The position numbers and the translations under genes were made by a program. The notes under the pieces were generated by a model. It was not told the origin of the DNA, did not search any database, and worked only from the letters and a program-made list of their open reading frames with translations. A stretch of DNA of 61,970 bases from Planctomyces sp. SH-PL62 (GTDB taxonomy: Bacteria; Planctomycetota; Planctomycetia; Planctomycetales; Planctomycetaceae), in NCBI GenBank assembly GCA_945905295.1, contig CAMDPX010000009.1:1-61970 (forward strand), in the 5' to 3' direction. Within the stretch, counting starts at the first letter, position 1, and the number at the start of each line of letters is the position of its first letter. Positions 21,957-30,265 of the stretch are shown one piece after another.

Positions 21957-22042
21957 CGCTCGTAGTGACCGCATTCATGCGGTCGTCGCGAAACTTTGTA
22001 ATCGCCAAGACTTCGACCCGATCAATCGGGTCACTACGAGCG
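21957..22042. repeat. Palindromic repeat (CGCTCGTAGTGACC type)
   Basis: CGCTCGTAGTGACCGCATT... and its inverted terminal arm ...GGGTCACTACGAGCG enclose a longer, imperfect centre (ATTCATGCGGT, then a second GACCCGAT...ATCGGGTC hairpin). It occupies the gap before the cysteine desulfurase-like gene. Confidence 0.8.
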
Positions 22043-22048
22043 CATGCC

Positions 22049-23200
22049 ATGCAACGCTGCTATCTCGACAACGCCGCAACCAGTTGGCCGAAGCCGGAGG
22101 GCGTTCTGGCGGCGATGGATCGTTATCACCGCGAACTCGGCGTTGCCGCCGGTCGTGGCGCGACGCGAGCCGCCAGCGAAGTTGATGCGACGATCGCTCG
22201 CTGCCGGCAGCGAGCGGCTCGGCTGTTCAACGCCGAGTCGTCCGACCGGATCATCTTCACGTTCAACGGCACCGACAGTTTGAACGTGGCGATTCACGGA
22301 TGCCTCAAGCCCGGCGATCACGTCATCGCTTCCACGCTGGAGCACAACTCCGTCCTGCGACCGCTCAGCGAGCTGCGACAGCGAATCGGTATCGAGATGA
22401 CACTCATCGAGCCGGAAGCCAACGGTCGCGTCGAGCCGACGAGATTCCGTGACGCTCTGCGGCCCAACACGAAACTGATCGCGCTGCTGCACGCCTCGAA
22501 TGTGACGGGCGTTGGTCAACCGATCGAAGACGTCGGCACGATCGCGAGAGAAGCCGGAGCGTTCATGCTGGTCGATGCCGCGCAGACGGCGGGGCATCTG
22601 CCGATCGACGTGCGCCGCAGTCCAATTGACATGCTGGCCTGTCCGGGACACAAAGGCTTGCTCGGCCCGCTGGGGACAGGGTTGCTGTATCTGCGACCGG
22701 ACATCGAACAGCACGTCGCTAGCTTCCGGCAGGGAGGGACCGGATCGCTCAGCGAGGATGACCGGCAACCCGAACGCTTGCCCGACAAATACGAGTCCGG
22801 CAATCACAATGTTCCCGGCCTGTTCGGCCTGGAAGCAGCGCTGGATTGGCTGGAGCAACACCACATCGCCGAACGGCATGCTCACGAATTGAGGCTGCGT
22901 CGCCGCTTGATCGACGGGATCGCAAGCTCGAAGTCCGTGAGACTCTTCGCGGCCGATCTGCCGGACGAACTTGTTGTCGGAGTGGTCAGCTTCGTCGTGG
23001 CTGGCTTTGATCCGCAGGAGATGGCGGCGATCCTGGATCAGGACTTTCAGATTCAAGTGCGTGCCGGTTTGCACTGTGCTCCCGGAGCCCATCGCAGCCT
23101 CGGCACGCTGGAAGGTGGCGGTACGATTCGCGTCAGCTTCGGGCCGACGACGAATGAGGACGAAGTGGATCGGTTGCTGGATGCGATGCGTCAGTTTTGA
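22049..23200 (+). CDS. Class V aminotransferase, cysteine desulfurase-like (EF2568-type)
   Basis: The 383-aa PLP-dependent enzyme starts at ATG 22049 (MQRCYLDNAATSWPKP); the frame extends upstream only through a palindromic repeat. NifS/IscS-like features are present: the YLDNAATS opening, LEHNSVLRP, DAAQTAGHLPIDV, the PLP-binding Lys202 in CPGHKGLLGPLGTG, and a Cys in RAGLHCAPGAHRSLGT near the C-terminus with GTIRVSFG. This pattern resembles the desulfurase subfamily described for EF2568-like proteins, predicted to mobilise sulfur or selenium from cysteine/selenocysteine. No IscU or Suf partner genes are adjacent. Selenocysteine lyase activity cannot be separated from cysteine desulfurase activity by sequence inspection alone. 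Confidence 0.88.
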   Translation: MQRCYLDNAATSWPKPEGVLAAMDRYHRELGVAAGRGATRAASEVDATIARCRQRAARLFNAESSDRIIFTFNGTDSLNVAIHGCLKPGDHVIASTLEHNSVLRPLSELRQRIGIEMTLIEPEANGRVEPTRFRDALRPNTKLIALLHASNVTGVGQPIEDVGTIAREAGAFMLVDAAQTAGHLPIDVRRSPIDMLACPGHKGLLGPLGTGLLYLRPDIEQHVASFRQGGTGSLSEDDRQPERLPDKYESGNHNVPGLFGLEAALDWLEQHHIAERHAHELRLRRRLIDGIASSKSVRLFAADLPDELVVGVVSFVVAGFDPQEMAAILDQDFQIQVRAGLHCAPGAHRSLGTLEGGGTIRVSFGPTTNEDEVDRLLDAMRQF

Positions 23201-23204
23201 AAAG

Positions 23205-23292
23205 AGCGGCTGGCGGAAAATGAAGGGCAGAAAATGAAGACGGCCATTTCATGTTGCGGTTCATTTTTCGCCCTTCATTTTCCGCCAGCTCT
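23205..23292. repeat. Palindromic repeat at the 5' end of the DUF1549 gene (GCGGAAAATGAAGGGC type)
   Basis: Arms AGCTGGCGGAAAATGAAGGG-type and GCCCTTCATTTTCCGCCAGC flank a centre that includes ATG 23234. A second copy of the same type is at 56451-56531. Confidence 0.85.
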
Positions 23293-26065
23293 GCGTTTGA
23301 TGAGCGTTGTCACCCTCATCCTGCTCAGCCTCCCAACCATTCGCGCGGCGGATGAGCAACGCGACTTTGAATCCAAGGTGCGACCGATCCTCGTCGCGAG
23401 ATGTCAGTCCTGTCACGGAGCGAAGAAACAAGAATCGAACTTGCGGCTCGACACGAAGGCTGGCTTCAAGAAGGGTGGCGACAACGGCGCGGTCATCGAC
23501 TCGAAGCAGCTCGATCAAAGCGAGTTGCTGTTGGCGATCCGCAGGGAAAGTGGCCGCAAGATGCCTCCCGACAAGCCGCTGCCGGCCGAGGAACTCGATG
23601 TGCTGGCCGAGTGGATTCGTCGCGGTGCCTTCTGGCCGGACGATGCAGCCGCGCCGACAACCGACACGGCTGCGAGGCATTGGGCGTTTCAACCGATTAC
23701 TGCGCCGCCTGTGCCTCGGTTGCCGACCGACGATTGGTCCAGCACGTCACTCGATCGGTTCGTCCTCGCGAAACTGCGCGCGGCCGGACTGTCGCCGTCA
23801 CCTTCGGCCGACAAACGAACGTTGTTGCGCCGGGTCTCCTTCGATTTGATCGGGCTGCCGCCGACGCCGGATGAGCTGGAAGACTTCCTCGCCGATGATC
23901 GTCCAGATGCGTTCGAGAAGGTCGTCGATCGGTTGCTCTCCTCGCCGCATTACGGCGAGCGTTGGGGACGGCATTGGCTGGATGTGGCTCGGTATGCCGA
24001 CACGAAGGGATACGTCTTCTTTGAGGAGAAGAAATTCCCGTGGGCTTGGACGTACCGCGATTACGTCATCCGTTCGTTCAACGACGACCTGCCGTTTGAT
24101 CGGTTCGTGATCGAGCAACTCGCGGCCGACCAGCTTGAGCTGGGCGATGACAAGCGACCGCTCACGGCGATGGGATTCCTGACGCTCGGCGGGCGGTTCA
24201 TGAACAACTTGCACGACGTGCTTGATGACCGGATTGATGTCGTCTCGCGCGGACTGTTGGGACTGACGGCGACGTGTGCTCGCTGTCACGACCACAAGTT
24301 CGATCCGATTCCGCAGGCGGATTACTACTCGCTGTACGGTGTCTTCCGCAGTTCGATCGAGCCGGCGCTGCCTCCGGAATTCCTGCCTCCACCGCAGACA
24401 GAGGAATACACGAAGTTCTCGACCGAGATGGCCGCTCGCCAGAAGAAGCTGACCGACTTCGTGGCCGGCAAGCATTCGGCATTGGTCACTTCCGCTCGCA
24501 CCCGCGCGACAGAGTATTTGCTGGCGGCTCAAGCGCAAACGGAAAAACCTCCGACCGACGACTTCATGCTGCTGGCCGACACGAACGACATCAATCCCAC
24601 GATGACGCTCCGCTGGCAAGTCGCCCTGGAAGCGGCTCGCAAGAAGCCGCATCCGGTGTGGCAACCGTGGACCGAGTTCGCCGCATTACCCGCCGACCAG
24701 TTCGCAGCCAAAGCCGCCGAAGTCTGCGACCACCTGAAGTCCGGCCGAGAGCCGATGGCCGATGGGCGAAAGCCGTTATCCGTTTCCTGCAATCCATTGG
24801 TTCTCGCGTCTGTCTGCGAGCCGCCACCGAAATCGCTGGCCGACGTCGCGACGCGATACGGCGAACTGCTCAAACGGGTCGACGCGAAGTGGCAGCAGTC
24901 GAAACCGACTCCGCTGCCCGATCCGCACGAAGAAGAAATCCGCCGAGTTCTGTACGGCCCGGACGCACCGCCCGATGTGCCATTGGCAATGGGCTGGGGG
25001 TTTCTATCGCTGTTCCCCGACCGGCCAACGCAGGGCGAATATCAAAAGCTGATCAAGGAACTCGAACAGTGGAGCATGACCACCGCCGGCGCGCCGGCTC
25101 GCGCGATGGTCTTGGTCGATGACGCGATGCCGTTCGATCCACAGATTTTCCTGCGCGGCAATCCGAACCGGCTCGGGGCGCAGGTGCCGAGACAACCGCT
25201 TGCGATCACGACTTCCGATCGCAAGCCGTTCGCGTCTGGCAGCGGACGATTGGAGCTTGCGCGTTCGATTGTCGATCCGCGCAATCCGCTGACGGCGCGT
25301 GTGTTCGTCAATCGAGTTTGGATGCACCACTTCGGCACCGGCTTGGTGACGACTCCCAGCGACTTCGGTCTGCGCAGCGATCCGCCGTCGCATCCGGAGT
25401 TGCTCGATTGGCTGGCGGCGAACTTCGTGAAGTCCGGTTGGTCGGTGAAGTGGTTGCATCGGCAGATTCTGTTGTCGGCGACGTGGCGGTCGTCGAGCCA
25501 ATCGGGGATGGGATTACCGCCATCAGCCATCGGCCAACAGCCATCAGCCGATCCCGACAACCGCTGGTTGTCGCATGCGAACCGACGACGATTGGAATGG
25601 GAATCTCTGCGTGACTCGCTGCTGCTTGTGTCCGGAGAGCTGAATCGTCGCGTCGGCGGTGAGTCAGTCGAATTGCTCGGCGGGTTCAATCCGCGGCGGA
25701 CGCTGTATGGCACGCTCGATCGGCTGGACGTTCCGAATCTGCTGACGACGTTCGACTTCCCAACTCCCGCCGCGACGAACCCGCAGCGGGACTCAACGAC
25801 CGTCGCCCCGCAGGCGCTCTTCCTGATGAACGGCGAACTGTCGTATGAGGCCGCCAGACGTCTGCAGTTTCGGCCCGAGGTCGTGGCTGCGGTCGATCCA
25901 CCGTCGCGCGTGAGCCAACTCTTTCTGATCTGCTTCCAACGAACACCAACCGACGCCGAGCAACAAGCCGCTCGCGAGTTTCTCGGCGACACCCCGACGA
26001 CCGAACGCTGGACGGCGTTCGCTCAATCGCTGCTCTTGGCGAACGAGTTTGCGTTCGTCGATTGA
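23234..26065 (+). CDS. Planctomycete cytochrome C / DUF1549 / DUF1553 protein
   Basis: The 943-aa secreted protein has a class I heme motif CQSCH (Cys57-His61) in a planctomycete-type cytochrome C domain. It is followed by DUF1549 (about 150-370: RFVLAKLRAAGLSPSP, RWGRHWLDVARYADT) and DUF1553 (about 670-930: FVNRVWMHHFGTGLV, NRRRLEWESLRDSLL, LFLMNGELSYEAARRL). The family is predicted to act in periplasmic catabolism and is often next to DUF1501 genes, which is not the case here. The first 22 codons derive from the palindromic repeat at 23205-23292; ATG 23300 (MSVVTLILLSLPTIRA) gives a compact signal peptide and may be the true start. Two short in-frame stretches (about 24755-24780 and 25505-25550) look like imperfect copies of another repeat type. 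Confidence 0.92.
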   Translation: MKTAISCCGSFFALHFPPALRLMSVVTLILLSLPTIRAADEQRDFESKVRPILVARCQSCHGAKKQESNLRLDTKAGFKKGGDNGAVIDSKQLDQSELLLAIRRESGRKMPPDKPLPAEELDVLAEWIRRGAFWPDDAAAPTTDTAARHWAFQPITAPPVPRLPTDDWSSTSLDRFVLAKLRAAGLSPSPSADKRTLLRRVSFDLIGLPPTPDELEDFLADDRPDAFEKVVDRLLSSPHYGERWGRHWLDVARYADTKGYVFFEEKKFPWAWTYRDYVIRSFNDDLPFDRFVIEQLAADQLELGDDKRPLTAMGFLTLGGRFMNNLHDVLDDRIDVVSRGLLGLTATCARCHDHKFDPIPQADYYSLYGVFRSSIEPALPPEFLPPPQTEEYTKFSTEMAARQKKLTDFVAGKHSALVTSARTRATEYLLAAQAQTEKPPTDDFMLLADTNDINPTMTLRWQVALEAARKKPHPVWQPWTEFAALPADQFAAKAAEVCDHLKSGREPMADGRKPLSVSCNPLVLASVCEPPPKSLADVATRYGELLKRVDAKWQQSKPTPLPDPHEEEIRRVLYGPDAPPDVPLAMGWGFLSLFPDRPTQGEYQKLIKELEQWSMTTAGAPARAMVLVDDAMPFDPQIFLRGNPNRLGAQVPRQPLAITTSDRKPFASGSGRLELARSIVDPRNPLTARVFVNRVWMHHFGTGLVTTPSDFGLRSDPPSHPELLDWLAANFVKSGWSVKWLHRQILLSATWRSSSQSGMGLPPSAIGQQPSADPDNRWLSHANRRRLEWESLRDSLLLVSGELNRRVGGESVELLGGFNPRRTLYGTLDRLDVPNLLTTFDFPTPAATNPQRDSTTVAPQALFLMNGELSYEAARRLQFRPEVVAAVDPPSRVSQLFLICFQRTPTDAEQQAAREFLGDTPTTERWTAFAQSLLLANEFAFVD

Positions 26066-26298
26066 TCCATGCTGCGCTGACATTGTGCCACTCAGCGACC
26101 AATCGAAGCCCTTTCCTGGCGTGAGCACCGGGCCTTGTTCTATCTTGCCGATCGTCTCTTTCATGGTCGAGAACGCGAGAATGAATTCGTGGCCGATGCT
26201 CGTCGGCTGACCTACAGAAATGCCCGTCGCAGCGACGACGGGCAAGAGTACACGTCCTACGACAAGCCCCAATCCTTTCTTTTTGCGAGAACCAAACG

Positions 26299-27600
26299 AT
26301 GAACACGCCCAACAACACCACACGTCGTGAATTCCTCGTGAGCGCTGCGACAGCAACTGCAGTGGCGACGATCGTGCCGGCCAGCGTGCTGGGTCGCGAG
26401 GGCAAGGTGGCCCCCAGCGAGAAGATCACGCTCGGAGTCATCGGCATCGGTCCGCGTTGCACGTATGACCTGACCGCGATGCTGAAACACGACGACATCC
26501 GTTGCGTGGCCATTGCCGAGGTGCAGGCTAAGCGGCGCGAGGCTGGCAAGCTGCTCGTTGACAAGCATTACGGCAACAGCGACTGCGTGGTGCTGCGCGA
26601 TTTTCGAGAACTGCTCGACCGCAAGGACATCGACGCCGTGCTCGTGGCGACGGGAGACCGCTGGCACGCCGCCGCGTCGATGCTCGCGGCCAAGGCGGGC
26701 AAAGACGTGTACAGCGAAAAGCCGTGCGGCATCACCATCGCCGCCTGTCAGGAACTCGCCAAAACCATGCACGCTCAGAAGCGTGTCTTTCAGGCCGGTA
26801 CGCAGCGGCGCAGCATTCCGAACTTTCAAAAGGCGATCGAGTTCGCTCACAGTGGAAAGCTCGGCAAGCTCCACACGTTGCATGCCTCGGTTTATATCCC
26901 CACGCTCGACAACACTTGGCTCCCCAGCGAACCGCAGCCGGCGCGCGACGTCGTGGATTGGAACCTGTGGCTGGGCCCCGCCGCGTGGCGTCCGTTCAAT
27001 CAGCAATACGTGAATGGCAAGTGGCGCGGGCAATGGGATTTTGATTCCGGAGCCCGATTGCTCGACTGGGGTGCCCACACGGTCGATCTCTGCCAGTGGG
27101 CCAATCAGGCCGACGACACGATGCCGATCGAGTACGAGCCGACGGAGAAAAACATCGTGTGCCGCTACGCCAACGGCGTGAAGATCATCATCGACTTCCT
27201 GGCCGAACCGTTCGGCAATCGCGATCCGCACTACATCACGCGGCTTGGCACCTGCCCGGTCCGGTTCATCGGCGACGAAGGCTCGGTCGAAACGGGCGAC
27301 GAAGGGGAAATCGTCGCCTCCTCACCAGCGCTCCAGAAGGAACTGCCCGATCCGACGAAACGAGTTCGTGGCCTCGATGTCGGTGCGCACTCGCGCAACT
27401 TTTTCGACTGCATCCGTTCGCGAAAGGCGACGGCGGCGAATCCCGACGTCATGCGACGTTCCCACATCGCCTGCCATGCGGCCGCCATCGCCTGGATTCT
27501 GAATCGCAAACTGAAGCTCGACCCGGTGAAGGAAGAATTCATTGGCGACGAAGAAGCCAACCGCCTGCGCTCCCGCCCCTCACGCGACTGGGCGACCTAA
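26299..27600 (+). CDS. Gfo/Idh/MocA family oxidoreductase with twin-arginine signal
   Basis: The 433-aa protein has a Tat leader (NNTTRREFLVSAATATAVA), a Rossmann fold start (ITLGVIGIGPRCTYD) and the Glu-Lys-Pro motif in VYSEKPCGITIA. The substrate domain includes DFDSGARLLDWGAHTVDLCQW. It is a distant paralogue of the oxidoreductase at 20681, with the same architecture but low identity. It lies 12 bp upstream of an aldo/keto reductase gene, so the two are probably co-transcribed and may act on the same carbohydrate. The start ATG 26299 has an upstream GAGAACC, a weak ribosome binding site. Confidence 0.93.
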   Translation: MNTPNNTTRREFLVSAATATAVATIVPASVLGREGKVAPSEKITLGVIGIGPRCTYDLTAMLKHDDIRCVAIAEVQAKRREAGKLLVDKHYGNSDCVVLRDFRELLDRKDIDAVLVATGDRWHAAASMLAAKAGKDVYSEKPCGITIAACQELAKTMHAQKRVFQAGTQRRSIPNFQKAIEFAHSGKLGKLHTLHASVYIPTLDNTWLPSEPQPARDVVDWNLWLGPAAWRPFNQQYVNGKWRGQWDFDSGARLLDWGAHTVDLCQWANQADDTMPIEYEPTEKNIVCRYANGVKIIIDFLAEPFGNRDPHYITRLGTCPVRFIGDEGSVETGDEGEIVASSPALQKELPDPTKRVRGLDVGAHSRNFFDCIRSRKATAANPDVMRRSHIACHAAAIAWILNRKLKLDPVKEEFIGDEEANRLRSRPSRDWAT

Positions 27601-27612
27601 GGATTTCTCGGC

Positions 27613-28443
27613 ATGAAATCACGGCCCCGCGTCCGCTTCCTGTATGGGACCGCCTGGAAGGAAAACGAGACGCAACGTCTGACCGAACTGGCTCTGCAGC
27701 AGGGCTTTCGCGGGATCGATACTGCCAATCAACGGCGGCATTACCACGAGGCTGCGGTTGGGCAGGCCATCTCGGCGGCGATCGCGCGGGGCTTCGTGAC
27801 CCGCGATGATTTGTTCTTGCAAACCAAATTCACATTCCAGCGCGGGCAGGACCATCGACTGCCGTACGATCCCGCGGCTCCCGTCTCGATACAGGTGGAG
27901 CAGTCATTCGCCAGCTCGCTCAAGCATCTGGGCACCGAGGTCATCGACTCCTACCTGATGCACGGTCCCTCGCAGCGAGTGGGTCTCGCTGCCGATGATT
28001 GGGCGGCCTGGCGTGCGATGGAAGCCATCCACGACAGCGGCCGGGCATACCTGCTCGGAGTAAGCAACGTCTCGCTCGAACAGCTCCAGTTATTGTGTCG
28101 CGAGGCACGAGTCCAACCGCGCTTCGTCCAGAACCGTTGCTACGCAGTTCAGAGTTGGGATCGCCGCATTCGTGAGTTCTGCTCCGCTCATGAAATCGTC
28201 TACCAGGGCTTTTCGCTGCTGACTGCCAATCGCGAAGTGCTGGCTCGACCCGAATTGATCAAGATCGCCAAACGCCACGATCGAACCGTCAGTCAGATTG
28301 CCTTCCGGTTCACGCTTGATGTCGGCATGCTGCCGCTGACCGGGACCAACGACGCCGATCACATGCGAGCGGATCTCGATGTCTTGAGTTTCCGCCTGGA
28401 ACCCGATGAAGTCGAGCAGATCGAGCAACTGGCAGTCCGCTGA
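27613..28443 (+). CDS. Aldo/keto reductase
   Basis: This 276-aa protein has the AKR (beta/alpha)8 signature: GFRGIDTANQRRHYHEAAVG (catalytic Asp and Tyr positions), LFLQTKFTFQ (Lys) and VIDSYLMHGP (His), giving the full Asp-Tyr-Lys-His tetrad. An NADPH-binding C-terminal part follows (FTLDVGMLPLTGTNDADHM). There is no signal peptide, so it is cytoplasmic. The length is near the family norm (270-320). The gene starts 12 bp after the oxidoreductase at 26299, suggesting a two-gene operon. It acts on carbonyl or sugar substrates, not further defined. Confidence 0.92.
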   Translation: MKSRPRVRFLYGTAWKENETQRLTELALQQGFRGIDTANQRRHYHEAAVGQAISAAIARGFVTRDDLFLQTKFTFQRGQDHRLPYDPAAPVSIQVEQSFASSLKHLGTEVIDSYLMHGPSQRVGLAADDWAAWRAMEAIHDSGRAYLLGVSNVSLEQLQLLCREARVQPRFVQNRCYAVQSWDRRIREFCSAHEIVYQGFSLLTANREVLARPELIKIAKRHDRTVSQIAFRFTLDVGMLPLTGTNDADHMRADLDVLSFRLEPDEVEQIEQLAVR

Positions 28444-28678
28444 AGTACGCGGGCGGCACAGCGTGCCGTCGCGGCAAGCTGTGTGCGAAGCACAAGAAGC
28501 CTGAGTTTGGGGATCAATCAAAAGAACGGGCTCTACTTCGGAATCATCGTCCTTATCCAGTTTCTTGTGCCTGCGGCACCCAGGTTCTGCGAACCTGGGC
28601 CAACCGACATGTGCAATGGAACTTTCGCGCGCACTTCGTTTGTCGATGAACCTGAAAGATCAGTTCGAGGGACAGCCA

Positions 28679-30094
28679 ATGAGCGCCACGCTGGAATACA
28701 CCTATCGCTACCCGTTTGCCTCGCGGTTGGAGCGTGAGGGGTCGGCGTGGGGGCTGCGGCTAGCGACGTTTGGCGGTTCGTTGGCGAGTGGTCTTGCGGG
28801 GACGCGGTCGCCGGTTGTTGAAGCACCTCGTCCCGTCGCCGTGCCGCATCCGTTTTTCTTCGAGGGGCGGTGCCGATCACCGCGCGTGGTGGCGGATCTG
28901 TTGCTGGCTCTCGCCCACACGGTGAATAGCCGGTTCTATCTTCCCGGTGCGTGGAGGATGCTCGACCCGGTTGTGACCAGCAGCGAAGAGTTGCTGCGGC
29001 TGGAGGGCTTCAGTTCGTGCTGCGGCGTTTACGCGCGAGTCGATCTGTCGGCCGAGGCGTTCGACAGCGAGATTCAGGGACGCGGGACGACGAACGTCGA
29101 CTTCAACGCTCCGATGCGGGCGGCTCTGACGCAGGTGCGCGACCATGACGAGATCAAGTTCTCGGTCGGGGCCGACCAGTTTCGGCTGACTCAGGCGGCG
29201 GGCGAGGTGATCGAGAAGAAGGTCGCGCTGCCGATGCGCTGGATCAAGGGTTTCACCAACGTGCAGGCGTATCTGCCGGCGTTGCAGCGGCGGTTCGAGG
29301 TCAACACGATCGAAGCCCGTCGCTTCATCCGATCGCTGCCGCGCGGAGTCGCTCCCAAATCGCCGTCGTTCGTGCAGTCGCTCGGAGCCGGCCTGCGGTT
29401 GAGTCAGCGCGAAGCCAAGGGGACCGTGCGCGTGATGGGGACCGACCGATTGAAGCTGCTCGAACCATTGCTCAATCAAGCCAAACAACTTTGCGTCTGG
29501 TCCGACGACGCCTCGGGGACGAGTGCGTGGGAAGTGATCTTCGAGCACGGTCGGTTTCTGTTGTTCCTCAGCCCCGAAATCTGGCGAGGCTTCTCCGGCG
29601 AGGGGCAACAACTCGAACGACTCGCGGGGAACGAGTGGGAGACCGCCCTCCCCTATGTGCGTGACGCCCTGCGTGGCAAGAGCCGCATCGACGCCGCGCG
29701 GCTCGCCAGCCAGCTCGAACTGAAGCTGCCCGAGGTTGAGGCCGCGTTGGCCGTGCTCGGCGCGAGGGGCCTCGTTGGCTACGACATCGTCAGCGGCTGC
29801 TACTTCCACCGCGAGCTGCCGTTCGACATGGAGAAAATCGAATCACTGCAACCGCGACTGAAGGCCGCGAGAAAACTGCTGGCCGAGAACAAGGCCCGCG
29901 TCATCCAGCGAACGGGATCAGACGACACGCTCATCGCAGAAGTGATGGTCCAGGGAACCGACGTTGAACACCGCGTCAGGCTCCTCCCCGACGGAGACAA
30001 ATGCACCTGCCCGTGGTACAGCAAACATCAAAACGAACGCGGCCCGTGCAAACACATTCTGGCAGCTCGCTTGTTGGTCGAGGGCGATGAATGA
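28679..30094 (+). CDS. SWIM zinc-finger protein
   Basis: The 471-aa protein starts at ATG 28679 (MSATLEYTYRYPF), with GAGGGAC about 7 nt upstream; the frame runs upstream through a GTG at 28565, but that region lacks conservation features. The C-terminus carries a SWIM zinc-binding motif CTCPWYSKHQNERGPCKH (near residues 440-460; CxCx11-CxH). The middle contains a winged-helix-like region (DAARLASQLELKLPEVEAALAVLGARGLVGYDIVSG). SWIM domains bind nucleic acid or protein. The next gene encodes a DUF6493 protein; the two families are neighbours in several bacterial genomes, from memory, so they probably act together. A palindromic repeat and 171 bp separate them. The molecular function is unknown. 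Confidence 0.88.
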   Translation: MSATLEYTYRYPFASRLEREGSAWGLRLATFGGSLASGLAGTRSPVVEAPRPVAVPHPFFFEGRCRSPRVVADLLLALAHTVNSRFYLPGAWRMLDPVVTSSEELLRLEGFSSCCGVYARVDLSAEAFDSEIQGRGTTNVDFNAPMRAALTQVRDHDEIKFSVGADQFRLTQAAGEVIEKKVALPMRWIKGFTNVQAYLPALQRRFEVNTIEARRFIRSLPRGVAPKSPSFVQSLGAGLRLSQREAKGTVRVMGTDRLKLLEPLLNQAKQLCVWSDDASGTSAWEVIFEHGRFLLFLSPEIWRGFSGEGQQLERLAGNEWETALPYVRDALRGKSRIDAARLASQLELKLPEVEAALAVLGARGLVGYDIVSGCYFHRELPFDMEKIESLQPRLKAARKLLAENKARVIQRTGSDDTLIAEVMVQGTDVEHRVRLLPDGDKCTCPWYSKHQNERGPCKHILAARLLVEGDE

Positions 30095-30108
30095 CTGTGA
30101 TGAATTTC

Positions 30109-30181
30109 GTACGACGGAATTCCAGTCCGTCGCTTCAGACTCAACAACGCTTTTGTGCGACGGACTGGAAGTCCGTCGTAC
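30109..30181. repeat. Palindromic repeat (GTACGACGGAATTCC type)
   Basis: GTACGACGGAATTCCAGTCC and CGGACTGGAAGTCCGTCGTAC arms flank a 24-nt centre between the SWIM and DUF6493 genes. Confidence 0.88.
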
Positions 30182-30265
30182 AGCCGAAGAGTTGTCGCCT
30201 TCCAATAAATCACAGCCTTTCCGATAAAGCACGCCCTACGTTTCTTGTCCATTTAAGGGGGAATC

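Noticed and set aside
26090-26290. Possible minus-strand gene remnant (STMKETIGKIEQGPVLTPGK) and a small hairpin (TGCCCGTCG...CGACGGGCA)
   Set aside because: The peptide looks protein-like, but I could not assign a family and no start or end is defined; the hairpin lacks a T-run.
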